A stretch of 64,000 bases of DNA from Hyphomicrobium sp. Lineage in GTDB: Bacteria > Pseudomonadota > Alphaproteobacteria > Rhizobiales > Hyphomicrobiaceae. Every line of letters starts with the position of its first letter. Positions within the stretch are counted from its first letter, which is position 1. A model generated the notes under the pieces. That model was not told the DNA's origin. It ran no database searches and saw only the letters and a program-made list of their open reading frames with translations. Position numbers and translations under genes: made by a program. Where the stretch lies: contig NZ_JAIELN010000001.1 in the NCBI RefSeq assembly GCF_019753045.1, forward strand, positions 57,998-121,997, in the 5' to 3' direction. Shown here one piece after another: positions 42,663 through 52,400 of the stretch.

Positions 42663-43361
42663 GCGCTCAGTCCGCGCCGCGATATTGTTTTGCGGTCCCG
42701 CGCTTTTTAGGAAATTGCGGCACGCTCTCTCAAGACTCGCATACGCGCGGCAATCGTCACAAAACTGCAAGTCCCACCCACTTTGCAGCCGGGATCGATC
42801 TAAAAGCTTGCGGCAGATCAAACTGACAGTATCGGCAATCGGATTTCTCTGGTTTCATATGCTCGTCATTTGTCGATCTCTCGAAGTGCGTTAGCCCCTA
42901 CCTGCCCAATTTGGCCGCCTCTCTGCCCGTCTGATCTCCCGCTCGGCGATTACGCAGCGCTTTTTCGATCAGTCTCGGGTGCAGCATTTTTCTCGGGGTT
43001 TAATTTCATTGAGAGTTGATCGCTGCGAGCGATCTATCATTGGGCATTTTCCCCAAACCGACGAGGGCCGAGCCGGCGTGAATTTCGGACCGTACGACAT
43101 ATCGCCACGCACCTCCCGGATGATTTGTGGCCGCAAAGATACGATTGTCGCCAGAAGAGGCCGTCAAAGCTGGCGAACCTCGCAGGGTTTCCTACTTTTC
43201 ATCAGACGGACCCTCAGGCATCCGCATATTTACCTCGCCCAAAGATGGTCTCAATGGCTGCTTGAGGTGAGACAGATTTAAGGGCTTAAGAAGGGCAGGC
43301 GATCCTAGAACGGGACACCCAAGCCGCCATCTGCGGCTACCCGCATTAATGTGGACGGCGC
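42663..43361. other. Long intergenic region upstream of the RND efflux operon
   Basis: 699 bases without a supported gene. A 100-codon frame at 42979-43281 looks spurious. At 42672-42710 a bulged GC hairpin is followed by CTTTTT and may terminate the NYN transcript. A 17-base palindrome at 43018-43034 could be an operator. The stretch before the permease start is rich in short unpatterned sequence. Confidence 0.4.
43018..43034. promoter_or_regulatory. 17-base palindrome, possible repressor operator
   Basis: A perfect inverted repeat GATCGCT-GCG-AGCGATC sits about 330 bases upstream of the RND permease start. Its form fits a dimeric repressor site, but no regulator gene lies beside it and the distance to the start is large. 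Confidence 0.3.
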
Positions 43362-46300
43362 ATGGTCAACTTCTTCATCCACCGGCCCATCTTCGCCTCG
43401 GCGATTGCCGTCATCATGGTTCTGGCAGGGACCATTTGCTATTTCCTGCTCCCCGTCTCGCAGCTTCCTGACGTCACGCCGCCGCAAGTCGTTGTAAGCG
43501 CGATTTATCCGGGGGCCAGTGCGCAGGTTGTTGCTGATACTGTCACGACGCCGCTCGAACAGCAGATCAACGGCGTCGAGGGCATGACGTACATGTCGTC
43601 GTCGAGTTCCAACGACGGCTCGTCCAACATCACGATCACATTCGATGTCGGTTATCCGCTGAGCATCGCCGCCGTCGACGTGCAGAACCGCGTGGCGGAA
43701 GCCGCGTCGTCGTTGCCGCCCATCGTCAACCAAGCCGGCATCTCGATCAGGAAACAGAACCCGAATTTCGTTTTGATCGTCAATTTGACGTCGCCCGATC
43801 AATCCGTCGATCCGGTGACGCTCAGCAATTACGCCTACCTTCAGATCGTCGATCCGTTGAAGCGGCTGCAGGGCGTGGGCGACGTGCAGATTTTCGGCGA
43901 ACGACGCTATTCGATGCGGTTGTGGCTCGATCCTGACAAGCTATCCCAGCTCGGGATTACGGCTGTCGACGTTCGGAACGCGGTCGCTGAACAAAACATC
44001 CAAGTCGCGGCCGGAAAGATCGGCCAGTCGCCCGCGCCGCCGGGGACGCCCTTCGAGATGCAGGTCAACGCGACCGGGCGCCTGAGCAATCCGGAAGAAT
44101 TCGGAAATATCGTCGTACGGTCGAACCCGTCCACGGGCGCCATCGTGCGCCTTCGGGACGTCGCCCGCATCGAGCTTGGGGCGCTTCAATATTCGTCGTC
44201 GGCATTTTTCGGCAAAGACCCTTCGGTCGTGCTTGCCGTATTTCAGATGCCCGGATCGAACGCGCTCGATCTGCAGGAGCGCGTGCTGACCAAGATGGAC
44301 GAGCTGTCCAAGCGGTTCCCGAAGGGGATCGCCTACGGCATGCACTATGACACGACCCGCTTTGTTTCAGCGGCCATGCATGACGTGGTTTTCACGCTGC
44401 TCGAGGCGTTGATCCTGGTCGTTCTCGTTGTTTACATCTTTCTTCAAAGCTGGCGCACGACGATCATTCCGACGATCGCGATACCGGTTTCGCTGATTGC
44501 GACGCTCGTCATCATGCACGTGCTTGGATTCTCGCTGAACATGCTCAGTCTTCTCGGCATGGTGCTGGCGATCGGCCTCGTCGTCGATGACGCCATCGTG
44601 GTCGTCGAGAATGTGGAGCGGCAGCTGGAAAACGGCCTCAAGCCGATGGCCGCGGCTTTGAAGGCCATGTCGGAAGTGACGGGTCCGATCATCGCGACGA
44701 CCGGCGTGCTCATGGCCGTGTTTATTCCCGTGGCGTTCATCCCGGGCGTCTCGGGCCGTCTCTATAATCAGTTCGCGCTAACGGTCGCGATTTCAGTCGG
44801 AATATCGGCTTTCAACTCGCTAACGCTCAGCCCTGCGCTGGCCGCGGTCTTCCTTCGCCATCGCGGGCCTCCATCGTTCGTGCTCTTTCGCTGGTTCAAC
44901 GCCGGCTTCGACCGGATCTCGCACGGATACGCTCACCTGGTGCGCTTCATGATACGCATCCACTGGGTGATGCTCTTCCTTTTCGCGGCCGTGCTCGGCG
45001 CCACGTATCTGATCTCCCAGCGCATTTCTTCGACATTTTTGCCCGTCGAAGACCAGGGATACTTTTTCGTCGTCGTCCAGCTACCGGACGGGGCATCGCT
45101 CGAACGAACCGATGCCGTCGCCAAGAAGGTCAGAGACGTTCTGGAAAACACCCCGGGTGTCGATATCGTTGGCTCGATCAGCGGCCTCAACTTCCTGACG
45201 AACGCGGCGCAATCGAACTCCGCCGTTGAATTCGCCATTCTGAAGCCGTGGAACGAGCGGCCGCCCGAGCAAAGCGCGTCGCGTCTGGTGCAGGCGGTTC
45301 GCGGGCAGTTGCTCATGATCCCCGAGGCCGTCGTGCTCAGTTTCGACCCGCCGTCGATACCGGGCCTCGGAACGACCGGCGGATTTGAATTCCAGGTCGA
45401 AGATCTGACGGGCCGCGGCAGCACTGCGCTCAACGACGCCACACAGGCATTGATCGCAGAAGCCCGCAAACAACCGGAGCTCGATGCGCAGCAGCTCTTC
45501 ACTTCGTTTTCGACCTCGACGCCGCAATTCAACTACGATCTCGATCGCTCGAAGGCGAAACTGCTGGGGCTCAATCTGCCCGACGTATTCAACACACTAC
45601 AGATCTATCTCGGTTCGCTCTATGTGAACGACTTCAATCTTTTCGGGCGCACGTTCCGCGTGACGCTGCAAGCGGACACCAATGCACGCTCCGATCCGTC
45701 GAGCCTCTCGCGGCTTTACGTTCGCAACGCGACGGGCGGCATGGTGCCGCTCAGCACGCTCGGCGCGCTGAAGCCGATCGTCGGTCCTGAGACGGTTCCT
45801 CACTACAACAACTATGCTTCAGCGCTGATCAACGGCGGCCCCGCGCCGGGCTACAGCACCGGGCAGGCCATTCAGGCCATGGAACGCGCCGCGGCGGCGG
45901 CTCTGCCTCGCGACTTCGGTTATGAATGGACCGGCATTACATTCCAGGAACTGAAGGCGGGTTCGATCGCCCTCGTCGTCTTTGCGTTGGCGAGCATTTT
46001 CGTGTTCTTGATCCTTGCCGCGCAATACGAAAGCTGGTCGATGCCGTTCATGGTTCTGCTTGCAGTGCCGCTCGCACTGTTCGGCGCGCTCCTCGCGATC
46101 TGGGTTCGCGGCCTGCAAATCGACGTCTATTCGCAGATCGGATTCGTCATGCTCATCGGTCTTGCGGCGAAGAACGCCATTCTGATCGTCGAGTTCGCAA
46201 AGAGACGACGTCTCGAGGGCTTGTCCATCGTTGAAGCGGCGATGGAAGCGGCGCGGCTCCGGTTGCGCCCCATTTTGATGACCGCATTCGCTTTCATTCT

Positions 46301-46526
46301 TGGCGTCGTTCCGCTCATGATAGCGAGTGGGGCGGGTGCCGCCAGCCGTCAATCGATCGGAACGACAGTCTTCGGCGGAATGTTGGCGGCGACGCTGCTT
46401 ACACTGCTGTTCGTTCCGGTGTTTTACGCGGTTATTGAAGAGTGGCGGGAAGGGCGTGATGCCCACACTTCCGGGAAGGTCGACACATCAGGCAGTGATG
46501 CTTCGCATCCGGCTGCCGCCGAATAG
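43362..46526 (+). CDS. Efflux RND transporter permease (HAE1 family)
   Basis: A 1054-residue inner-membrane pump subunit of the AcrB type. It starts VNFFIHRPIFASAIAVIMVLAG and has 12 membrane segments with two large periplasmic loops. The proton-relay aspartates are in IGLVVDDAIVVVENVER (fourth segment) and the relay lysine in LIGLAAKNAILIVEFAKRR (tenth segment). It exports drugs, dyes or lipids in a tripartite complex. The adaptor gene follows 14 bases downstream; the order permease then adaptor is the reverse of the common acrAB order. No outer-membrane channel gene is adjacent, so an unlinked TolC-like partner is likely. Confidence 0.95.
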   Translation: MVNFFIHRPIFASAIAVIMVLAGTICYFLLPVSQLPDVTPPQVVVSAIYPGASAQVVADTVTTPLEQQINGVEGMTYMSSSSSNDGSSNITITFDVGYPLSIAAVDVQNRVAEAASSLPPIVNQAGISIRKQNPNFVLIVNLTSPDQSVDPVTLSNYAYLQIVDPLKRLQGVGDVQIFGERRYSMRLWLDPDKLSQLGITAVDVRNAVAEQNIQVAAGKIGQSPAPPGTPFEMQVNATGRLSNPEEFGNIVVRSNPSTGAIVRLRDVARIELGALQYSSSAFFGKDPSVVLAVFQMPGSNALDLQERVLTKMDELSKRFPKGIAYGMHYDTTRFVSAAMHDVVFTLLEALILVVLVVYIFLQSWRTTIIPTIAIPVSLIATLVIMHVLGFSLNMLSLLGMVLAIGLVVDDAIVVVENVERQLENGLKPMAAALKAMSEVTGPIIATTGVLMAVFIPVAFIPGVSGRLYNQFALTVAISVGISAFNSLTLSPALAAVFLRHRGPPSFVLFRWFNAGFDRISHGYAHLVRFMIRIHWVMLFLFAAVLGATYLISQRISSTFLPVEDQGYFFVVVQLPDGASLERTDAVAKKVRDVLENTPGVDIVGSISGLNFLTNAAQSNSAVEFAILKPWNERPPEQSASRLVQAVRGQLLMIPEAVVLSFDPPSIPGLGTTGGFEFQVEDLTGRGSTALNDATQALIAEARKQPELDAQQLFTSFSTSTPQFNYDLDRSKAKLLGLNLPDVFNTLQIYLGSLYVNDFNLFGRTFRVTLQADTNARSDPSSLSRLYVRNATGGMVPLSTLGALKPIVGPETVPHYNNYASALINGGPAPGYSTGQAIQAMERAAAAALPRDFGYEWTGITFQELKAGSIALVVFALASIFVFLILAAQYESWSMPFMVLLAVPLALFGALLAIWVRGLQIDVYSQIGFVMLIGLAAKNAILIVEFAKRRRLEGLSIVEAAMEAARLRLRPILMTAFAFILGVVPLMIASGAGAASRQSIGTTVFGGMLAATLLTLLFVPVFYAVIEEWREGRDAHTSGKVDTSGSDASHPAAAE

Positions 46527-46540
46527 ACAGGGATTTCGCG

Positions 46541-47725
46541 ATGCGCCTTTGGAAGATTATTGGCTTGGCTTTGCTGGTTGCCGCTGGCAGTGCGGCCTAC
46601 GTTCACCGGCAAGAAATCGAGAAGCTTGTCGCTTCGCTCGAGAAGCCGGCGGCCGAGGCACCCCAGGCTGGCTTCGTCATGCCCGTACCGGTCGAGTCTG
46701 TCATCAAACGCCCGGTGAGTATTTATCTCGAATATCCGGCGCGGACGGAATCCATTCGTGACATCACGCTGCAGGCTCGCGTTTCGGGCTACGTCCAGAA
46801 GCAGAATGTTCCCGATGGCGCGGACGTGGCCGCCGGCGACCTTCTGTACGTCATCGATCCGCGGGATTATCAAGCGGCGCTCGATCGCGCAAAAGCTCAG
46901 AAGCAGCGCGATATCGCTGCGCGGGAATACGCCAGCTCCAGTCTCGAGCGCGGGTCGGAACTCACCAAAAGCGGGTGGCTCGCCAAGGATACGTTCGATC
47001 AGCGATCAAGTTCACTGCGCCAAGCCGACGCCGCCATAGCGATTGACGAAGCCGCCATCCGGGAGGCGGAGCTCAATCTTGAATATACCGAAATTCGTGC
47101 GCCGTTCGCCGGACGGCTGGGCAAGAACCAAGCGGCGATCGGTGCGCTCATCAACGTTGCGGGTGCTGCCCTCAACACGCTGGTCCAGATCGATCCCATT
47201 TACGTGACGTTCAATCCGAGCGAGGCGGATCTCGCCGCCATCCAGAAGGTGCATGCGAGCGGCCAAACGGCGGCGGAGATCTTCGTTCCCGGAGACGACA
47301 AGGCGAAGCACAAAGGCACGATCACGTTCATCGACAACAGCGTCGACCGGCTGACTGGGACGCTCACGGCCCGCGCCACCATCGCCAACGCCGATCGCGC
47401 GCTCTTGCCTGGGCAATACGTTCGCATCCGCATTCATGCCGGTGAAGACGCCAATGCTCTAATGGTGCCGCAGACCGCACTCGGCTCGAGCCAGCTCGGG
47501 AAGTATGTGTACGTCGTCGGCGAGAAGAACATGGCGGAGCAGAAACTGGTGACGACAGGCCCGACGGATGGAGATCTCATCAGCGTGGTCGGCGTGAGCG
47601 AGAAAGATCTCGTCATCACTGGAAATCTGCAGAAGATCGGGCCTGGATCTCCGGTGCAGCCTCTCACCGCTCCGCCACCGCAGGCCGGCGAGAAGCGCAC
47701 TGTCACAACCGGCGCCGTCAATTAA
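46541..47725 (+). CDS. Efflux RND transporter periplasmic adaptor subunit
   Basis: A 394-residue membrane-fusion protein. A membrane anchor/signal (MRLWKIIGLALLVAAGSAAYV) leads to the barrel-sandwich and hairpin: EYPARTESIRDITLQARVSGYVQKQNVPDGADVAAGDLLYVIDPRDYQAALDRA, then LEYTEIRAPFAGRLGKNQAAIGALIN, and PGQYVRIRIHAGEDANALMVPQTAL of the membrane-proximal part. It links the RND permease to an outer-membrane channel. A terminator closes the two-gene operon. Confidence 0.94.
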   Translation: MRLWKIIGLALLVAAGSAAYVHRQEIEKLVASLEKPAAEAPQAGFVMPVPVESVIKRPVSIYLEYPARTESIRDITLQARVSGYVQKQNVPDGADVAAGDLLYVIDPRDYQAALDRAKAQKQRDIAAREYASSSLERGSELTKSGWLAKDTFDQRSSSLRQADAAIAIDEAAIREAELNLEYTEIRAPFAGRLGKNQAAIGALINVAGAALNTLVQIDPIYVTFNPSEADLAAIQKVHASGQTAAEIFVPGDDKAKHKGTITFIDNSVDRLTGTLTARATIANADRALLPGQYVRIRIHAGEDANALMVPQTALGSSQLGKYVYVVGEKNMAEQKLVTTGPTDGDLISVVGVSEKDLVITGNLQKIGPGSPVQPLTAPPPQAGEKRTVTTGAVN

Positions 47726-47746
47726 GTTCGAATAGCGCTCAAAGAG

Positions 47747-47790
47747 AAAGGCGCGGCCGGCTCACGTAGAACTCAGCACGCGCCTTTTTT
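47747..47790. terminator. Terminator of the RND efflux operon
   Basis: A 9-bp stem (AAAGGCGCG at 47747-47755, CGCGCCTTT at 47779-47787) with a 23-base loop ends in CTTTTTTATT. It separates the pump operon from the converging outer-membrane protein gene. Confidence 0.8.
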
Positions 47791-47819
47791 ATTCGTCTCG
47801 GGCTTGGCCCCGCGCCGCG

Positions 47820-49247
47820 TCAGAAATCGACGCGCAGCATCGATCCGCCGTAAGCACCTTCGCCGCCGGCTCTCGTTTCGCCGCTGTTGTTCACGAACTG
47901 CTGGCCGACGTTGAAGGTCAACTTGGCCGGGAGACCACTCCACCAGAGATGGAATGGGATCGTTGCGAATGCGCCGACGCGTGTCGCGATGTTACCCTCG
48001 TCGCTGTAAACGGAGCTTTCAGGTCCGAAGATGAAAGTCTTCGCGTTGTAGCCCACGCGAGCTTCCGCGTAGTACGAGTTGAAGGCGGTCGAGTAGCTGC
48101 CTTCCAAGCTTCCGTACAGCGGGCTTTCATCGTCGGTCTCGAGTTCGACGGCGACTTTGAAGCCATCGGCGCCACCGCGGACGTCGTTGTTCGGGTCAAA
48201 GGGTGACAAATGGATGTTGCGCACCTCGTAGCCGAGGTAGGCAATGGCGCTCCAGTTGGAGAAGACCCATTGATAGCCGAGCATAATGTCCAGCGACCGG
48301 TCGTCCGCATCTACTGTTGAATTGACCGGCTCACCCGCCTTGTAGTTGTAATCCGCGATGATGCCCTGCGTGCGAAGCAGGAAGCCATTCTTGTAAAGAT
48401 CGCCGCTCAAGCCGAAGACCGTGCCGCCGTAGTAAGCAACCGCGTCATTCGCTGCGTCGATTCCGTTGTAGGTAATGACCTTCGGGCCGCGATCTTCCGT
48501 GATCGGGTCGGGGTTCAAAACTTTTGAGCGGTCGAGTTTATAGACGAGCCCTGCCTGCACCGTCCAAATCGAGGGAACTTCGCGGTCTACGAAATCGACC
48601 CCGTCAACGGTCCCGCTATTCGTAACCCTGCCTGAGAAATCCGAATAACGCGCCTCGCCGCGCAGATAGAAGTTATCGGAAATCCGCCGCTCGATGCCGC
48701 CGCCGACAAAATAGCCGCCGAAGTACTGGCCGCCCCTGCCGGCAACCGGCGGTCCGCCGCCGTCTGGGTCTATGTCCCACCATCCATCATTGGAGAAGTG
48801 AGCCTGTGTGTAACCGCCGGTCGCGTAGACCAGCGTCCGCTCGTTGACCAGAACGCCAGCGCGCGCGCCGATCGCCCATGAGCGGTCGATCGTCATGGCG
48901 TTTTGAATGTCTTCGTTGCCGCGATTCAATTCGGAGACCGAGAAGTCGGCGAAGGCGCCGACAACGAAGCGGCTGCCCACCTGCCGGTCGATGCCGTAAA
49001 TCAGCGAGACCAGGCCACCATCGGCGAATTCATTTTTGGACGAGGTCGTGCCCTCGCTATCGTGATAGTTGTTTTTCGAATGGTTCTGCCCGAAGCCACC
49101 GCTGACTCCGAAATATATTCCCGACCAGCTCGGCACTTCGACCTGAACTGGCGTGTCTTTCAAAGAGAAAGGTCCATCGGCGAGCGCGGGCGCGACCATT
49201 GCGGGCATCGCCGCTCCGCATGCCATCACCGCAAAAAGTTTCTTCAT
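47820..49247 (-). CDS. Outer-membrane double beta-barrel protein (Omp25-like plus BcsS-like)
   Basis: A 475-residue outer-membrane protein. The signal peptide ends at about residue 23 (MVAPALA). Residues 40-238 form an Omp25/Omp31-like porin barrel: WSGIYFGVSGGFGQN, FVVGAFADFS, WAIGARAGVLVNERTLVYATGGYT and IERRISDNFYLRGEARYSDF. Residues 259-475 resemble the BcsS family: AYYGGTVFGLSGDLYKNGFLLRTQG, DIMLGYQW, LSPFDPNNDVRG, GSYSTAFNSYYAEARVGYN and the terminal phenylalanine of outer-membrane barrels (MLRVDF). BcsS is linked to alphaproteobacterial cellulose loci, but no bcs genes are here. It lies 196 bases after the poly-amino-acid synthetase gene on the same strand. Confidence 0.83.
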   Translation of the reverse strand: MKKLFAVMACGAAMPAMVAPALADGPFSLKDTPVQVEVPSWSGIYFGVSGGFGQNHSKNNYHDSEGTTSSKNEFADGGLVSLIYGIDRQVGSRFVVGAFADFSVSELNRGNEDIQNAMTIDRSWAIGARAGVLVNERTLVYATGGYTQAHFSNDGWWDIDPDGGGPPVAGRGGQYFGGYFVGGGIERRISDNFYLRGEARYSDFSGRVTNSGTVDGVDFVDREVPSIWTVQAGLVYKLDRSKVLNPDPITEDRGPKVITYNGIDAANDAVAYYGGTVFGLSGDLYKNGFLLRTQGIIADYNYKAGEPVNSTVDADDRSLDIMLGYQWVFSNWSAIAYLGYEVRNIHLSPFDPNNDVRGGADGFKVAVELETDDESPLYGSLEGSYSTAFNSYYAEARVGYNAKTFIFGPESSVYSDEGNIATRVGAFATIPFHLWWSGLPAKLTFNVGQQFVNNSGETRAGGEGAYGGSMLRVDF

Positions 49248-49443
49248 TGGTCTTCCTCAAGCACAAAGTCGCGAGCGCAGACGACCATCCTCAATACGAA
49301 GACGTCGAATCACGGTCTGATACTTCTCTCTACGGTAATGAGGGGATGTGATTCGCGTGCCAGAGTCGAGTTTGAACGTCAATGATCAAATGCGTAGGCG
49401 CCGCGGTGATGTCCGCGGTGCCACAGTTTCACATTAGTTGTAC

Positions 49444-52400
49444 TCACACGGGGACGTGTAGCAACCCGATTTGCCTTTTCACCAGCCGCGCTGGCCTTCT
49501 AGGTTGTGCATAAGAGCGGCCGTCGACGACCCGCAGATTGTTTCTTACGGCGACCCTTGCCTTCGGCAAGGCAAGAGGCTCGCACGGCGTGCCGTGCCAG
49601 CGCGTCCCGGCCGGCAGGACGTCGCCTTTCATCAGGACCGATAGCGCACCGAGGTTCGACGCGGCGTGCATTTCCGTTCCGTAGAGAACGACCGCCATAT
49701 TACCGACGGTGCAGCCGTCGCCGATTTTGATGTGATCGGCCTTGAAGACCCGATCCTCGAAGAGATGGTTCTGGATCGTCGCGCCGACGTTCAGGCACGC
49801 GCGGTCACCGATGTTGACGAGATCGAATTCGGAAAAGAGTGTCGTTTCGAGATAGCACCACTTCCCGATTTTGCAGCCCATCATATGCAAGCACGATGAG
49901 ATGAACGGGGTCCCCATCAGCGGCGTCATGGTTGTCGCCGCCACTGTTTCGTACACGCCATTCACGAGCTCGTTGTTCCAGATGAACCGGCACCAGAGAG
50001 GCTTCACTGTCGGCGCGATACGGCCGACGAACAGCTGCTTGACAAGAGCCGTCAGTACAATGGACCCGGCCGCAAGAGCCGCCGCGACAAACGGAATGCC
50101 TGCGATCACGATCCAGAGCGGCCAGCTGCGATAGCCAATTACGAGATAGCTCGCTAACGCGATGCCTTCCGCGGCGACGATAAAGCCCGGCAATAGTATG
50201 CGTAGCGTATCGGTCATCGTCCGTGCGATCTTCGCGCGGCGCGTCGGCTCAAATATTTCCGCGTCGTTGAAGCAAACATTGGGCTGCGTTTGCGGGAGAG
50301 CAAACCCGGGCGAACCCAGCCAACGCGTATGGTCGGGAATTTCAGAGGCGTTCGCCGGCGGCGTCGACGCGACGCCAATCAACGCGTTGTCGCCGACAGC
50401 GTGACCGCCCGGAATGAGCGCGCTGTTGCCGATGAACGAGCGCGAGCCGATGCGCACTGCTCCGATCTCGACCGTACCAGCGTTGACCCGTTCTCCGCCG
50501 ATGAGGCAAGCGTCGGCCAGGAAGCTGCCATCGCCGACATCGAGGAGACTCGGCGTAACATGGGAAACGGTTGAAACTTCCGAGCCCGCGCCGATCTTCG
50601 CGCCCAGAGCGCGGAGAAAGACCGGGCAGTAGACGGTCGCGTAAACCGGCAACAGGATGGTCTGCGTGTTCTTCAGCAGATAGCTGACAAACCAATGCCT
50701 CAGGTAGGCGAGGCTGAAAACCGGCATTTGGCCAGCCTCGGACGGCTGGAGCAGGGTAACAATCGTAATTGCGCCGATCGCGTAGGCCAGGACTCCGACC
50801 GGTACCGCGATGAACGCGCCGATCGCGCCACCGAGCGGACCACCGAACGACAGTCCAAGCGCAATGATAATGGCGGATGGAATGATCGTCGCGATCAGAA
50901 AATATCCCATCACGTAAATGAGCGCGAGATGCAGCGCTCCGAACGTGAACGTTCGCAGCAGCGTCGGCGAAGGCGTCGTGGCTTCAGGAGTTACGACTTC
51001 CGCCAAGAGCGCCGGCGATCCGCGGCGGCATTCGTAACTTCCCATAGCGGTGCCGTCGGGTAGCGACGACATATCGTCGAGCCGTGCGCCGTCGCCCATG
51101 CTCGTGCCGAGACCGAGATTGCAGTGCATGCCGATGAAGCAATTCTCGCCGATGTCGACCCGTTCGATAACGAGGTAACCGTCCTCAACGCGATATCCGA
51201 GGATCTGGCTTTCGAGACCGATGCTCGAACCGCGGCCGATCGAGACGACGTCGTAGGCGCCGCACAGAGATGTCGACAGCAAGACGTTGCGCCCAATCTT
51301 GGCGCCCATTGCGCGCCAATAGAGATTCATCAACGGCGTGCCCACGAACATTTCCGACCAGCTCAAGGCTTGGAAACGGGTCACAAACCACCACCGGAAG
51401 TAATAGAAGCTCCAGAGCGGATAGCGGCCAGGTTTGACACGACCGATGACGAGCCACTTGAGCGCGATGCTCAAGAACAGCATGCTCGGCCAGATGGCGA
51501 AGCCCACAACGGTCGAAATTTGCGCCGCGCGCTGCCACGTGATCTGACCGTCGACCACGGCGGTCGCGATCAACACCATATACGCGAGCGGCGCCAAAAT
51601 AATGCTGTAATACGCCGCGACACTCAAAGCCTGGAGCGACACCGTCGTCCAGCGCATCAACGGATGCACGCTTTTGAAGGCTTCCTCCGATACGTCCGCC
51701 TGCGCCGGGTTTTCCTGTTTATCTGCGCCCATGCGGCTTTCGAGAACGGAGGCGAGAGCCCGTACGGAGCGATGTTCGTAGAAGTCGCGAACCGAGATTT
51801 GAACGCCCGCGATCGCTTCACGCACGAGGCTCGCGCACCGCGAAGCCAAGAGTGAATGTCCGCCGAGATCGAGAAAGAAATCGTCGGTGACCGAAATGCT
51901 CGGCAGGCGAAACGCTTCAGACCAGGCCGCCGCGATGCGCGCCTCGAGTTCGCTTGCAGGGGCGACGATATTGCCGGTGCCCTTCAGCAGCGTCTGGGGT
52001 TGGGGGAGATTTTTCCGGTCGACCTTGCCGCTCGTCGACATCGGAAGCTCGTCGATGACGTCGAGATATTGGGGCACCATATATGCGGGCATGCGCCGTC
52101 GCAGCAGTTCGTCGACCGCTTGACGATCGAGACTTTCGTCCGCTCCGTGACAGACGACGAAAGCCGCAAGCTCCTTGATGTCGTCTCCGACCGCGATGAC
52201 GGCTGCCGCCGCGGCCTTGATTTGAGGATGCTCCATCAGGACGGCTTCTATCTCGGAAAGCTCGATGCGAAAACCGCGGAGCTTAACCTGATCGTCGAGG
52301 CGCCCGAGAAAATACAGTTCGCCTTCATGCCCGAGCCGCACATGATCGTAGGTGCGATACAATCGGCCTCGCTTTGCCGGTTCGAATGAATCGGCAACAA

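Noticed and set aside
42979..43281. A 100-codon frame upstream of the RND permease
   Set aside because: No ribosome site or domain, and the composition is arginine-rich as in shadow frames.
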